Part shown: positions 1-13,650 of the stretch, one piece after another | How positions within the stretch are numbered: position 1 is the stretch's first letter | Layout of the letters: each line of letters opens with the position of its first letter | Assembly: GCA_027886175.1 (NCBI GenBank) | Contig: JAJNNQ010000009.1 | Coordinates: forward strand, 22,309,501-22,373,500 | Length of the DNA: 64,000 nucleotides | DNA from: Phylloscopus collybita | Taxonomy: Eukaryota > Chordata > Aves > Passeriformes > Phylloscopidae | Direction of reading: 5' to 3' | Made by a program: the position numbers and the translations under genes | Notes under the pieces: generated by a model | The model's database searches: none | The model's input: the letters and a program-made list of their open reading frames with translations, nothing else | What the model was told of the DNA's origin: nothing

Positions 1-476
1 CTATAATATCAGAAAATGCATATTTCTTAATATGTTAACTGTTCTGAATCTTTATTAATAGCTTCAGTGGCATAGAACAAATTATTTTAACAATCATACC
101 CATTAATCAGGAAAGTATCTGTAAAAACTTTAAGTGAGATATTTCTATATATGTGTATCTGAACAGTTTTATAGAGGACTCTACTTCCTTGTTAAAATTG
201 AGAGCTCCTCCATACTTTATAAAGCATAAGAAGTAATTTATCCATGATGTTGAAAAGTATTTTTCAAATAAAAAGATGACTTAGCCTTCCAAAAATACCT
301 TATAATATGGGCAATGTTTATTGAAATTCTTCCTCATTTTAAAATAGCCCCTATGTTACCCAGAAAGGGGATTTGTTATCCAATTGACAACATCGTACTG
401 GAAACACATTACTTGTAACCACGTGCAAAAATATTTTTTAATATTTTCAATACATTGTTTTTAAATTTTGTTTCAG
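1..476 (+). other. SLC30A9: Last intron of SLC30A9 (3' part)
   Basis: AT-rich sequence ending in a pyrimidine-rich tract and a TTTCAG acceptor (AG at 475-476) directly before the SLC30A9 terminal coding exon. The intron begins outside the window. I see no other gene or repeat in it. An AATAAA near 267 is intronic and has no evident role. Confidence 0.75.
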
Positions 477-521
477 CAACGAAATCCTGATGTTCGTCAT
501 GTGGATTTGGAGATACTGTAG
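477..521 (+). CDS. SLC30A9: SLC30A9 (ZnT9) terminal coding exon, C-terminus only
   Basis: After the TTTCAG acceptor, 14 codons and a TAG stop (519-521) read QRNPDVRHVDLEIL. I recognise this as the C-terminus of zinc transporter 9; the human protein ends RNPEVRHVDLEIL. From established knowledge, ZnT9 (SLC30A9, formerly HUEL) belongs to the cation diffusion facilitator family, is linked to mitochondrial and cellular zinc export, and has also been described as a nuclear receptor coactivator. The transmembrane cation-efflux domain lies upstream, outside the window, so nothing functional can be checked here. The phase is taken as 0 because this frame gives the conserved tail. The neighbour downstream is BEND4 in convergent orientation, the same order as on human 4p13, which independently supports the call. 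Confidence 0.9.
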   Translation, partial: QRNPDVRHVDLEIL

Positions 522-2405
522 ACTTGAGCAGGAGAAATCTTCAGGTTGCCACCCTTGTGGAAAGAAGTCACGTAAAGGGCTGAAAGGCTTCTGAGATGGC
601 AGTGACCTCAGCACCATACCTGGCTTCCTTTGCCGTAGGCTTCCTGGACTGTTAGCACTGCTTCTGTTTCTGGAAGAGCGCTAGACTTGCAGACAAAAAT
701 TTCCATGGCAAAATCAGTTTCAAAAAGCTACTTGAGTTAAATTCCACAGGAGAGTCTGTCCAAGTATATTTACTGCGATCCAGAACTTAAAACTTGAGGT
801 TCAGTTAGGCAAATACAGCTGCCTGAAACTATACAACACATGTAGTTTTTCCATTTGTGTCCCTTTGCAGTCTGTTTGCACTTCTTTAGTTTCTTTCAAG
901 ATATCATTAAAGGTTCTTGGGAGATATTAAGATTAGATAGGAAGAGTTTGTTCCAGTGGAACCTGCCAACCTTAAATTGTAATTTTTCAACTGTGTGATT
1001 GTTTCACAGTTTTTCTTTTCTATGAGATAAATTGTTTCAAATGGGCGCTCGCCTTATCTCAAGTACCATGACCTGGAGATCTGCTTTTTGCCACCATTGT
1101 GATTACAACTGCACTTCAGGAAAACAAGGCATTTCACCTTAGGGGAGCCAGCTGTATGGGTTTAGCCAGAGTACATTAAATTACTGTGAAAAATTACTGC
1201 GTACAGATTTCGGTGCACTTCCGCTCTTTAAATTTTGTTTGGTGTTTTTTTTTTTTTTCCTCTATCTGCCACTTGTTTTCTTATTTGTAAATATCTTCAG
1301 ATGTAATCTGGGAGATATTTATGGTAGTGCTTATTAAAAGTTACCTGGCATTTTTGGCTTTTTATATTTTAATAGACTCTGTTGCCAGATATGTTCTTTG
1401 CTAGAAGATGCGAGATGTAGCTGGAATATATAATAGTAAAAAAAAGATCTATTTATAATTAAACAAATGAATACATTGTATTTTTAATTTATTTGCCTTT
1501 AGATATTACCTAAATTCAAAACCACTTACTCTGAATTTTTTGATAACTTGACCTTGCTTGTTTGGGAAAGTAGAGTAATTCTGTCAGTGGTCCTCGACAA
1601 TCCAGAGATAAGTGATTAGTTTATAACTTTGAAATGTGAAATTCTAGAACTGCATACAATTGTCTCAAGGCTTTCTGCAGTAGGTACTCAAGTTGTACCA
1701 GATTCTTTGAGACCCAGCCTTTATTACTAAGGCGATGAGTACTGAACATACAAGTTGAAATGTAAATGAAATAACCATATTTAAATAGCACTGAGGAAAA
1801 TTCTTTATGCACTTTAATGTAAAATAAGATTTGCTCGTGGGCGACAGGTGGTAATAAGACCATCCTAGTAACTCAGTTGCTGAGTAATGGCTGAATTGCT
1901 GAAAGAGGAAATGTTTATATGAAACACAAGTCTTCAAAAATCAATGTAAGATTATATTATAAGCATTGCAGCAAATAATTGTGGAGACCAATATGTCCCG
2001 ATCTGACTAAAAACATTTTAGAATTTTTTTTTCTATACTAGGTGTCACTTTCCAGTGAACAATGAGAATTTAAAATAACATGCCTTTCTGACAACTGCAA
2101 AGCGCTTTGCATGGTGGTCATTTTAAGTAGAAAAACATTCCAGAGTTAAGTTACAGGTGGGGCTTCACATACAGTAATTGTGGGTGAAAGGATCTCCTCA
2201 GTACCCTTTTCCATAATTCCTATTCACTGGTGGCTTCTTTATAGTATATTACCTTATGATGGCTAATTCAAAAGAAGGCTTACTTTATCTGGTTTTCTCC
2301 TATTGTAAAACCCGTTTGTATATTTAGGCCTGATGATTTAAAATGCAGTTTAAAGGTAATTTGGAAGTCTCCCATATCAAATAAATAAGGCATATTTTAG
2401 CACAT
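522..2405 (+). other. SLC30A9: Putative SLC30A9 3' UTR
   Basis: Non-coding, AT-rich sequence after the SLC30A9 stop codon, with several T-rich stretches. The first canonical AATAAA on the + strand after the stop is at 2380-2385. Earlier ATTAAA variants occur near 907, 1335 and 1458, so shorter forms are possible. AATAAA also occurs further on (near 2568, 2702, 3524 and 3944), so the true 3' end could be later. The end given is a working estimate. No open frame of note lies here; the 80- and 90-codon minus-strand frames near 1.6-1.9 kb look random. Confidence 0.45.
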
Positions 2406-5400
2406 TATAAATAATTTACCTTTCTCCTCGCCCTTCTATGTAAAATTCATCTCATCTCAGTATGCACTCTGCTGGTATTAGTCTTATTCATAAAGAGCAC
2501 TGGAATCTGGTAACGCATAACATGTTTTCTTCTCCCTAGAATATTTATATGGGTTTTGAATTTGAATAAAAACATTAATAAACCAGTTATTTCAGAAATC
2601 AAAAACTTGAAGAGAAGTAAAGCTGGGAAAATGTTCTTCCTGCAGAGGTTAGAGAAGACAGACAGTGTTATCCAAGTGGTCTGCATGCTGGAGTTACTGG
2701 TGAATAAATAGTGTCAGTGTGCACTTTCCCTGCAAGGTTAGTAAACATTATCTCAATAGCAGAGTGTTCCTGTATCATTTTCAAGAGGAGGTATGAGCTT
2801 ATATTCTTACAGGACATCTGCTCCAAAAGCCTATAAAAATGATTTTTTATTCATTGGAGGTGTAAGTCATCTGAATTCTGATCTTAGTTTCCTTATTTGA
2901 GTGAGAAAAATACCCATCCACACGTTTTGTTTATATTCCAAGATAGAATTGAGTTCCTTGTCTCTCAGTTACTTTACTGATTATAGCATCACAATATGTT
3001 AAATTCAAGATGCCAGGACTTGAGTGTGTTTGGGTACATTATTGTTGACCAGTCTGAGGACCCAGTTCCATTTTTCAAAATGACCTGGATGATGATGTAC
3101 TACAAAAAGGCAGGCAGACTGGTTTTGGCAGTACCTTGTAAGTTTACATGTCATCAGTTGGATGAACTACTGATTCACTGAGCCTGCCAGGTTGGAAAGG
3201 AATAGTAATTCCAAGCTGTTACATTTTAATTTATATGTTTTAATTTGCAAATTGTTTATAACAGATATGATATTTTTACTGCTTTTTTTCTTTAACTGTC
3301 TTTATAGTCAAACCCTTGAGGTAATGTGGGTCCACTACTTAGTTTACTTTGTTTTAATGTTTTTTGGGAAAATAATTAGCTAATACATTTACATTTACAT
3401 GATAGAGTCCTAAGATTAAAGAACTGTACATATGTGGAGGAGCGAATTTTTCTTTATCACAAATGCAATTACAGAATCAGTTTCTTTACTGATTTTAAGG
3501 AAAAGAAGTGAGGATTTATCTAACAATAAAGTTATATTCTAGGAGTTTTTCAGTTAAGGTGTGGTGTTTTAAAATAATTTATTTCTGTAGACTGGCATTG
3601 CAGGTTCTATTTCTTTCAAATTGTGTTTAAAGTATGGCTGCCCTCTCTGCTTTGTGGAAGATTTACATGCTGTGGGTGACTCATAAAACTTGCCATGTTT
3701 GAAAAACTTGTCTTAGTGTTCCAGTATACTGAATGATCTTAATGTATTTTAAGTCCAAGTTGGCTGGATATTAATAATATATTTTTCTGTAGAATATTTA
3801 TCTGTAAAAGATAAAATTTTGAAGTGATTATCTTTCCCCCAACAATGAACTTCAAGTCTAAATTGTCTCCATTATACACTGGAATTCAGCATTTGATGTA
3901 GTGTCCCTTTCCCCCTCCGGTTTTAAAGCATTTATTAAGGATACAGTGGTAGTAATAAATACCCCAGTGGACTTGCTGTATTAAGGGACTGTTTGGTGGT
4001 TTGTGTTCTGGTCCAGAAGTAGTGGAAGGAACACATTTTTTAAGGACAAGTCTGCCTCCTTTATTCTTTGTGAATCATCCTTGAACTGAAGGCTTTTTAA
4101 ACTCTATTTTTTTTCCTTCCTTGAATTCCCATGGATTTTATTGCTTTTTTTAAAGTGACTCTTACTTTTGGAGGAAGAAGTCATTATGAACAGCTTATGT
4201 TTTTGAAAGGAGGGCTAAATTCTACTCTTAATCTGTGAATTTTGTACTGTACTTCTTGTTCATTAATAGTTGAGAATAGTGATTACTGTTTTGAAAGCTA
4301 CAAACCACGTTAGCCAAAACCAAGTTTTCTGATTCTGTCAGGTGCAGCTTTTTCAGCTGTATCTGGAGACTCGGTTTTTGAGAGATTTGTACTGCCCCCT
4401 CTTTGATAAAGGAGAGTACAGGAATGTTTTTAGGTGTGTTTTGTCTAAGTTATACATTGATTGCAGCAGTCTTGTGTCCTCTTTATTTCTAAAATTTTAC
4501 CTGATTTTTTTTCTTTAACAAAGAAAAAAATATACATTATGGAAGTACCTCTAATAGTGATGAGTACATCAGAAATAGTCTTCATGCAAAGAGTTTTTAT
4601 GCCCTAGTCTATTCGAAGTGTGGCAGTTTTTGAAAATTGTCTGTGAAGCAATCCTTTTTCTAAACTTGACTTAGGTGTTTCCCTTATAGAGGAAACCAAA
4701 TCACTATATTGTTTAAGATTTGAAAACAAAGTGTTTCCTTTTATGGTTATATGTTCTTGGGGCATTTTGGCATGGTAGAACAACTGATGAATATTGACTC
4801 CTGTACAAAACCTGCCCTTCTGCGCATACCTAAAGGCTTACAGAAGTGAATATAAAATGACAGTGTGTTTTTTTTCCTTCTAGCTTAAGTGTTGTGTTGC
4901 TTCTATTCTTATTATTTGCTCTAAATAGAGAGGACCACTAACACCTCTTCTGCAGTTTACCTGCATAATGTAAATGAGAAGTTGAGCTGTACCAAAAAGA
5001 TTTTTTTTTTTAATAGAGGGTTTGCATTGCTTACATAATTTTTTCTTTTCTTGTTAGTGAGACACAAATCATTAAGATCCGAAGTAGACTATATTACATT
5101 AAAAAAGAAATAGGAATCCAGGCTCTAAAGCGCAGTAGTTCAATTTTTGAAATGTATGTCCTTTGAGGAAAATAAAAGAAAGCTGTAAGTGGATGTATGG
5201 TCTATAGAAACTGCAGTCAGTCAAGCTTTGCTGAAGCAAGAGAAATTAAACTAGAAGTATATGATAAAAAGAGAAGAATACAAGGAAGGAAAAGACCCAA
5301 GACTTTGTGCACTTGGAAATAGGAAAGGAGGAAAATCATCTAAAAAACTTGTCCAGCAAGAAGAAATAATGATTGGAGAAGTAAAGAACAGTAAGAAATT

Positions 5401-8400
5401 ATGTTTTATTAGAATGCATAAATCTGGAAAGGATGATATTTCCTTTCTTTGCCAATATTCTGATAGTTGGGTAATTTCCCCAGCAAAAACTCATTTTTTT
5501 TCCTGTACTGAAAAGCAGAGCCTCTGTCTAACTATGTCCTGATAATGGTCTTCAGCCTTTCAGGTACAAACCTATTTGTCCACTGAAAACTGCTAAGGGT
5601 GATGTAATCTCAGTTTTTGTTGGTGAAGTATGTGTTTGGTAAGTGGAGGGTAAGTAATGTTATTTTTGGAAGTGAGAGCTGGAGTGAGTTAAAGAGAAAA
5701 TTAATTGATTCTTTTAGACAGAAAATGACTGAAGCATCATACTGTATGTGCTGTGGAAAAAGAAGTGCTCTTGTTCTAAGGTCTGCAGAATTCTTGCAGT
5801 GGACTGTAGTCACTGGTGAATACATTAGTCTGTATTTTTCAGTTTGCTGAGATGTCTGTGGATAAGCAAGATTTCTAATTAAATCACATTCTGAAAAGGA
5901 GATGAAACATTCAAAATGTAATATGAAAAGGATGAATGTTTTTTAAATACCACAGACACTATAGCACATTATAATAGGCAGAAAGTATTCTGTATTACGT
6001 AGGGCGCTTGTGGACATTTTTTCTCCTGGGTAAATCAAAGCCACCAATTAAAATAAAAGGTAGTGGTTACTTTTTATAAGTGTTACACTAGCAGCAAGCC
6101 CAGTTAATTTTTTGTATATCCATCATAGTTCTGTTCTGGGGAGGAGGTGCCTGTTAAAATAGTGGAATGCAGGTCCATAATCTACCATAAGTTTGGTTTT
6201 TGTAATCTTGTGATTTTGTAAAATTTAGATTGTGTTTAAAACTTCAGAGGTTGTGATCAGCTGCTTCAAATCTGAAGTCAGAAAAAAAAAGCAATGATGT
6301 ATAAATGATGTAACATAAAAGGGATTTTGTAAGTTTCTCTTCAAATTAAATATGCTGAAGAACCATGTGTGAGAATGTTCGAAAAATGCCGAAAGTGTTT
6401 GGAAAAAGCATTTTGGCTCTTGCTAAGATGGTATTCATTTTGAACAGTGAACATTGGATTGAACATGAGTGGATTGAACAACAGTGAGGATTTTTCACTT
6501 GTGGTACTTTCAAAGGGCAATCTCAAAGTCAAAATCTATTTTTCCATGCAGCCTTTTAATTGGATTCGCCAGCCTCCTCCCCACCCTTCACCTTGCATTT
6601 TGGTGTATAGGCTTTTTCATTCTGTGTCTTGATTACTCCATATTAGTATGGGGAAGTAATTTTGATTTGTGAGGGGTAGACATCAGAATACTTACTTGCA
6701 TATGTTCTTTGATTTGTAATTATACTTGAATTCAGTACATTCTGTATCATGTCTAGAAGTTGTAGTTACTCAGTAAAATGTTACATAGCCAGTAAGGGTT
6801 GTGTTCTGTTAATTTAAGCAATTTTATATATATTGGAAAGGTAAAAGCAGCTGATGATTCACTACGTTTCTGAGTTCAAATTGCATGTAACTATTTCATG
6901 GATGCAAACCAAAAGTTCTATCCATCTATTTGTACTGGTTACTCAATCTGCCTTTGTGATGCTGGTACACATTGTTCAATAGCACGGGCTTGGTGAGGGA
7001 GCAACCTGCCCAGGCTGGCCAAGCTCACAATTTGTTCTCTGAATCTTGCTGGCAACTTTGCTTTTCATCCTGTTCACCCCCTGCCCTCAAAGAGGGTGCT
7101 TCCTTCCCCAGTACTGAGAAAGCTCTTTCTGCCTGGCTCAGAGGCCCCACTGGCACTGTCTCCAGTTTGGACTAGATGTAAGGATCCAGATGTAAGGATG
7201 ACATGAAGAAAGACAGTACTACAGATGGGTTGCATGTCTGTATAGTCAAGAGTATGAAGAATTCCTTGAAGAGGTTGGATTTAGGTGTTAGGCTTCCATA
7301 GTAACCATAGTTTCACAATCCCAGCAAAGCTGTCCAAGCCTCTTCAGAAAAAGCTGGAAATTAGTCAGCTTAGAAAGGATTTAATGTGCTGTCTGGTACA
7401 CTTAAGTGGTACTTTTTATCATGAATACCAATAAAACTGTCTATTTATCCAGTTACAGGAAGAACTGCTTCTAACTGGGCTAAAAATTTATATGTGGTTG
7501 GAAAAAAAAAAGTAAAAAATGTCAGAAATCTGGCTGATGAAGTGGAGAAACTGAAAAACTGGAATGTTTGTCTGTATGGTATCAGATACCAGAAATAAAG
7601 TAGTCATGCAACATATTACAGGATTTTGGTTATGCACCGTATGTCCTTATTGCTGAAGATGTTTCATTTCATAGTTAATAGAGTCCCTTTCTCAAGAGAA
7701 GTTTGTTGGCTTTCTATAGTTTTGTTGTGTTCATTTTTTTCTCTATTGAACCAAATGGCACGAGATCCACCTGAGCAGAAAAGTGACAGATTTGAGGGCC
7801 TCATCTCTTGTCTATTTGAGGTCAAGTTCAAATACTGGCTGGAATAACCAAGCAAGTGGTCTAAGCCACTTGGAAAGAGGGAGAGAGCTCTGACTTTTCA
7901 TGTAATGTAACCTGGAATCTTCAAAATCCATTCTTTATTTGCTGTCTGTGGCATTTATTGAAAGGCCATTCCAAAATAATTGTGTTAAATGGGGAGTAGT
8001 GTGTTGAAGTGGGACCTTGCAGTCAGCTGGTTGAAGGTGAACTTAAAAGTCCTGTTCAAGAATGAGTTTTGTCTGTCTTTGCAAATATTTTGTGAGGGAC
8101 TTATTAAAAGATCATGAAAAGTAAGCCTTTAGCATTTAAACTTCTTTTGAAAACCCTGGGAAAAGGGACATAATTTCTGCTTTCACAAAAGTTGTGCCAG
8201 CTCAGCTCCAGTAAATTACCTGTATTGATTTACGCAAGCTCTTTGTGATTTTGATTTTTTTTTTTTTAATTTAGACTTCAGTTCTGATGCTGAATTGGGG
8301 CTTAGTAAGATCTTTTCCAGGTTCTCTTTCTGACACTTGAGGTGACTTAAATATTATTCACTGCTCTAGTGTAAACCAATATTCAGTGTTTTAGAGAAGT

Positions 8401-11400
8401 ATTTTTTGACCCCAAATACTGATTGAACAGCAGTTTACCATTAAATCAGGTTACTCTGGGTACACAAAGCATTAAGTTTAGGGTTTAAATGTGGGGGTTT
8501 TATTTTTCTCTAAGGCAGTCATAAAGAAAATCCATCTTGAATTTGATGCTCATAAAAAATGCACTTATATATGAACCTCTGTCTCTGCATGTTGTAATTG
8601 TACATAGATGTCTTTGGCTGCAGATCTGTACCTAACTGATGTTTTTCATGAAAGATGCCTTTCTCAGCATCTCAGCAAAAATAAAAATTAAATACTGTGG
8701 AAGAAGATCCTAATGAATTTGAATAACTTGGAAGTGTTGATGCAAGACTTTCCAATAAGGCTGTGGCTTGAACCCATTGTGCTCCTTTTCCCTCTATGCT
8801 TTGCACTGATTGCATTGGTTCTGACCTTCACTGTAGAACCTCAGTTTCCAGGTGGTTCAAAACAAGGGTTTTAGGTGGAGAAGACTAATTCCAAAATCTG
8901 TGTTCCAGATGCTCCATCTGCTGAGTAGGTAATTGGACACTTCTGGATCGAGGGAGATGTGCAGTGGTACTCTGGCTGGCATTTGCTGGGTTTATGAATG
9001 TGCCAAGGTCAACTTTTTTCATGGAAATGTCTCAGCCTGGAAGAGTCTTCCTGATGCTGTTGATGGGAAAGATACCCCAGGTGTTTCCTTGACATTCCAT
9101 TTGTCAAAAGACTGTTGGAACTTGATTCTCTGCTTCTTTGGATCATCCTTTAGCAAACAAAAATCCCTCTTTCCATCAGTTCAATGAGTAGTTCATGTTT
9201 TGGCTCTTCGAAGTTCTCACATAATTTTGGAAGAATTTCAGGTTTTCAATCACATTGCTGCTAGGCATTTTTGAAAGATTTAATTAGACTTTTTCTGCTG
9301 TACTATTGACCCTGTTCCTAAATGGGAACTAAATTTAATATTAACTTTTCTAATGGGAAACTACTTTGAGTCATTAGCAAACCTGTTTCTTTCCATTTTC
9401 CTACAAAGACAACCTAGGTTGAGGCAATTAAAGCTGTCAGATGAGTGGGAAAGTTTAAAGCATTTTTAAGGACAAAAGGGTTTTTTAGCTTTTTCCCAAC
9501 ATTGTTGTAGAAGTTCATGTCAGATTTTTTTCTCAACTTAGCTAATTAATCTGCTGGTGTGGCGCTTTTTTTCCCTAATGTGATACATTTGCAGTAGAAG
9601 CTGCTTTTATGCTTCAGGTGTCGAAGGGTCTGTGGAGGAGGGTTTGCATTCATAGGGCAAGGTCATATACTGAGATCTGCCAAGTATTCCAAGGGTCTCC
9701 CTGATGCAGCAGGGAAGGTTTATCCCTGGAGAGGCTGTTTATCTATGAACTTGCTAGGAAATAACCAAGACAGAGCCTCTGATTTAAATAGGCCTTAAGG
9801 AGTGGTCAGGTCACATCAGCGGTGTTGGTTTGCTCTATCAATAACTAAGATTTATGTGATGGTTGCCTGGAGCCATATTCACACTTACCTTGTGCTGAAG
9901 CACTGAGATACTGTTTGTAGTTACTGATGAGCATAAGAGTCAGGCAGGGAAAGATGAGTTCTTTTTCTGATTATGTGCATGCTTCCAAACAGAAACTCAC
10001 TTTGCAAGTACACGTTGTATTGTTCATGCTGCCTGAGCTAGTGGCACTCTACTGGTTTCAGTCACTGCCTCAGCAGAGGGAAGGAGGCAGAGAAAACCCT
10101 GCCCAAGCTGAAGTCTTGAGGACAAGATTTTGCAATGTGAGTAATCTTATAAAAGTAAGATTACAAACACTTTAATAATATGAGCTTGCACGTGAGCTTG
10201 TCCAAAGCAAATGAGGTAAAAACCACCTTCATATGCATGAGGTTCAATGTCTGACTTAGACCTTAAACTTCTCTTCTGGGACATTGCCTTACCAGTATGT
10301 TTAACAGGTATTCAGTGGAAGAGTGATAAAATATGACATTATTGAATTACATTCCCCATCTGTGCTGCTTGTTCCACTGCAGTTACTTCCCACGCCTGCT
10401 TCTTCCCCATGCCAGGTACCTCTTCTGTAGCCCCTCTCTCTGCCTGCCCAGCCCCAGGCACTACCTCTCCTGCTTATCCCCTTCCATGTGCCCTGCTGTT
10501 AGACCTAATCTCTCTTTTTGAGTTTCATAAACCCAATTGCTGCCTCTGGTTCCCTGCTTAGGTATTCTTCTTCCCTGCCAGCTTTCCCTGCTGGGTTCCT
10601 GCCTGGACTGCTCCTTCACCCTGTTTGGTTTACACACAGCCCATCCCTGTTCCCTCCTGCCCTCGCATCTACTCTTGGACATTTCCAGCCATTGCCCAAA
10701 AGTCTGGAAGTCCAAGTTTTTCAAAGAGAAGCTAATTAGAATTTTTTGCAGATGGATTAATAGAGGTTTTCTATCTCCATTTCTCAGTTACCTGAAATTA
10801 TTTTGGTGGGGGATTAGTAAACTGTTCTCACTAATTGTGATCTTCACAAAAAAAAAAAAAGAAAAAAAAAAGGCAGTAGGCTGAAGCCCCTGACCTAGAA
10901 AATACTTGCCGAACCCCAGTTAATTCTGCAGCATTACAGGCACCTGAAGGCATTGTTTTATAATGGCACTATTTGGTAACCATTTGAAGTGGCTGACAAC
11001 AGCCTGTGGGCAAACCCTGGCTTCACAGCCCAGCAGCAGTGGTTTGCCATGGTGAATGTTTGTCACTATAATTCCTCTACAAATTATCTGGAGCTAGGAT
11101 TTTCTAAAGCTTTTAAGAGAACAGGATACATTCAGCCATCACTGGATTCTGAATTAAAATGGGATTTAAACGTCACTGGTTGAAAATCCAGGTTTTAAGA
11201 TTGCAGATGGGTACTTCCTTTGAATAGTCTTTCCATTTAACCAGCACATAAATCTATGTAGTTGTACATTGAGGTGAAAATGATTTATATTATATTCACA
11301 CTTGAATCCTTCATAATTTTTTACTGTGTTTTCTGGTGCTTCATACCAAACAAGCATTTAATGCAAAAGAAAATGCTCTAGCTCTTTATATAAATCTAAA

Positions 11401-11484
11401 ACTTTTAATATACATTTGTAGTGAGACCCAGATATCATGGCTGTCACACTGACACAAAATTGCCTCTAGAGAAAGAAAGAGACA
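2406..11484. other. Convergent spacer between SLC30A9 and BEND4 3' ends; no gene seen
   Basis: About 9 kb of AT-rich DNA between two gene tails. Its left part may be extended SLC30A9 3' UTR. No open frame exceeds 115 codons and none resembles a known protein. Local features are a short direct duplication of AGATGTAAGGAT at about 7174-7200, a T run near 8266-8276, a C/T-rich patch at 10370-10640, and a poly-A stretch at about 10848-10871. I recognise no CR1, DNA transposon or RNA gene. Confidence 0.6.
10848..10871 (+). repeat. Poly-A simple repeat
   Basis: An interrupted A run (13 A, one G, then 10 A). No retrotransposed gene body is recognisable directly upstream. The frame that enters it (10537-10884, + strand) simply ends in lysine codons from the A run, so I treat this as low-complexity sequence. 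Confidence 0.8.
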
Positions 11485-11503
11485 GGTTAACCAGAGACTA
11501 ACT

Positions 11504-11509
11504 TTTATT
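11504..11509 (-). terminator. BEND4: Probable BEND4 polyadenylation signal
   Basis: AATAAA on the minus strand (TTTATT on +). Downstream on the minus strand comes a C/T-rich stretch and then TTTTGTGTCAGTGTG, which fits a GU-rich downstream element. It is the first canonical hexamer after the stop codon, about 3.5 kb away. Confidence 0.6.
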
Positions 11510-13269
11510 GTGCATTTTTATGCAACAGAACAAATGGAACTGGAGGTATGTAGTAATAAAACCAATATTCAAATTAGAATTAACACCTGAAATAGTAAAC
11601 TGTAGGTAACAAATGTCTTTATAATTAAAAAATATTGACTGTTTAAAAAATTCTCTAAGATTTTATATTCTTTAAAAGAAATGTGTGTTGCCACATAGAA
11701 AACAATTCACACATCCTATAGAAATTGTCACAAAAACCTTACTAGTCTATATTACACTATGCACTTTTCTTTTGTACAATATCTGATAAAGGGCTATCCC
11801 TAACCTGTACTTACTCTACACAGTACAATCATCATAAGAAAGTATTCATAGAATTAACTACACCATAACAATAAAAATATCAGGATTAATGTGTTTTTTT
11901 TTTTTAATCACAGTTTCTCCACAAATATTTGTCATAGAAAATATAGCGAAGGCATGTTGGCACAGATGGGCGTGCGGTGCTGCTACACGAAGTTTGAGAG
12001 AAGGCAGATACATAAATGACAGTAAGATTAAAGTGTATGGAAGGATAAGACAAGAATCTCTATCCTCCTGGGACTTTCTGGAGTGACATGATAGATAGCA
12101 GTTTCCTTCTGTCGCTGGGAAGGGATGTGCTGGCTTATAAAGCACACTGCCTAAATATGGATATCTGCAAGGGCTTACTTGCTATCTATTATTTCAGGTC
12201 CCATATCTAACATACTGCAGCTACTTAGATGCTTCAATGTGTATGAATTTATAACACCTAATGAACAAATTAACTGGAATAAGTCGTTGTGCAAGGTTTG
12301 GGATTTTTAAAATGTAATGTCTGGGTCAAGTGGCCACGATGGCAATTAAAAACAGACAACTGACAAACATACTCTGTTATTTTAAAACCAAACATGAACA
12401 AAAATATGAGCTGGTGTCTGTTAATGCCTGTCTGTGACCATGATTCATGTCACTGGCCAGTGCACATAAGCAATTGAGGACAAAATTTTGTTCACAAAGA
12501 AAGGTACAAACCTGCAAAGCCATTTCTACTGCCAAAGTGGCTTTCAGGATGAAATGATACTTTTGGTTATTTTGCACAATGAGAGTAGAGGATTGTGAAT
12601 GGTTCCATGATGCTGGCTATGCTTTTTACACTAAAAATAAAGCTAGGCTTACTAGTTATTTCAGCAAATCTTTCAGTTATTAAGTGAGAGATTTGTCCAG
12701 TTCAGTAATTCTGTTCTGTGACTGTTAAAAAGTGTTTATATCATAAACATCATACAATTAAGCATCTGAAAGGAAACCATCACAATGTTTACAAAAATAC
12801 AGCATGATACATATCGCTGTGGACAAATTTACAGTATAATGTTGACTCACACGTTCTGACATGTTTTACCAAATAGTTCTGGCATGTGTCACCACATTAA
12901 ACATAGACCAGCAAGACTTACACCATCTGAGCAATGTAACATCTTCTATTATAGTTCTTTTTAAAAAAGTGTAAGTTCAACACCGAAAAGCTACTATAGG
13001 ATATCTGTACTGTGACATTTCTATACACTGAATTTCTCCTCCAGGGGCCACTATGTGGTGTGACCGCTCCAAAAAAGTCACCTCCTGCCTGCAATGAAGG
13101 AATGCTGTTCTAAACCCCTTGGTCTAGTGAGGTTCCGCGTGACTAAACTGCTAGTTGGCTTTTAGAAAAGAAATTAATTATTTCGGGGCCAGTGAGTACC
13201 TTTCAACCCCCTTTCAAAACACTCACCAAAATTAAAGTGAACCGAGAGGTATTGGACATTTGAGGGCCT

Positions 13270-13650
13270 AAAGCATATGGGGACCGAGCAAGGTCCTCTC
13301 TCTATGGCAGTGCACGGCGAGCCCGTGTCCCGAGGTGCCCCATGGGCCGGGAGAGACCAGGCACCAGGCAGAGGGCAGGCAGAGGGCAGGAAGGAGCTCC
13401 TGGGTGGCTGAGCTGAAGTTGGAGAGGCTGCCTCAGCCCTGCGGCCAGGCTGGGCCTCGAGGAGCGCTGCACCCCAGAGAGCCCCTCCTGGTCTCTGAGG
13501 AAGGGTCCCGGTGCCTCCTGCCTTGCCCGGTGCGTGGGGAGAAGGTCGGGAAGGGCAGGAGAAAGGTGCAAGGAGCCGGTAGTAGCTGTGCTTGCGGCTT
13601 GCACAAGGCGGTGAGGAAAGCTGGGGAGTAGGAGAGACGCGTTCAGGAGA
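13270..13650. other. GC-rich, CpG-containing block inside the BEND4 3' UTR
   Basis: About 380 bp with much higher GC and CpG content than its AT-rich surroundings. It includes an 11-bp tandem duplication CAGGCAGAGGG (13365-13386). Open frames of 135 codons (13302-13709, minus) and 98 codons (13335-13631, plus) cross it, but high GC alone explains these. No similarity is recognised. Confidence 0.5.

Noticed and set aside
10333..10884. Overlapping + strand frames of 62-115 codons in the spacer
   Set aside because: C/T-rich composition and an ending in a poly-A run. No domain and no consistent frame.
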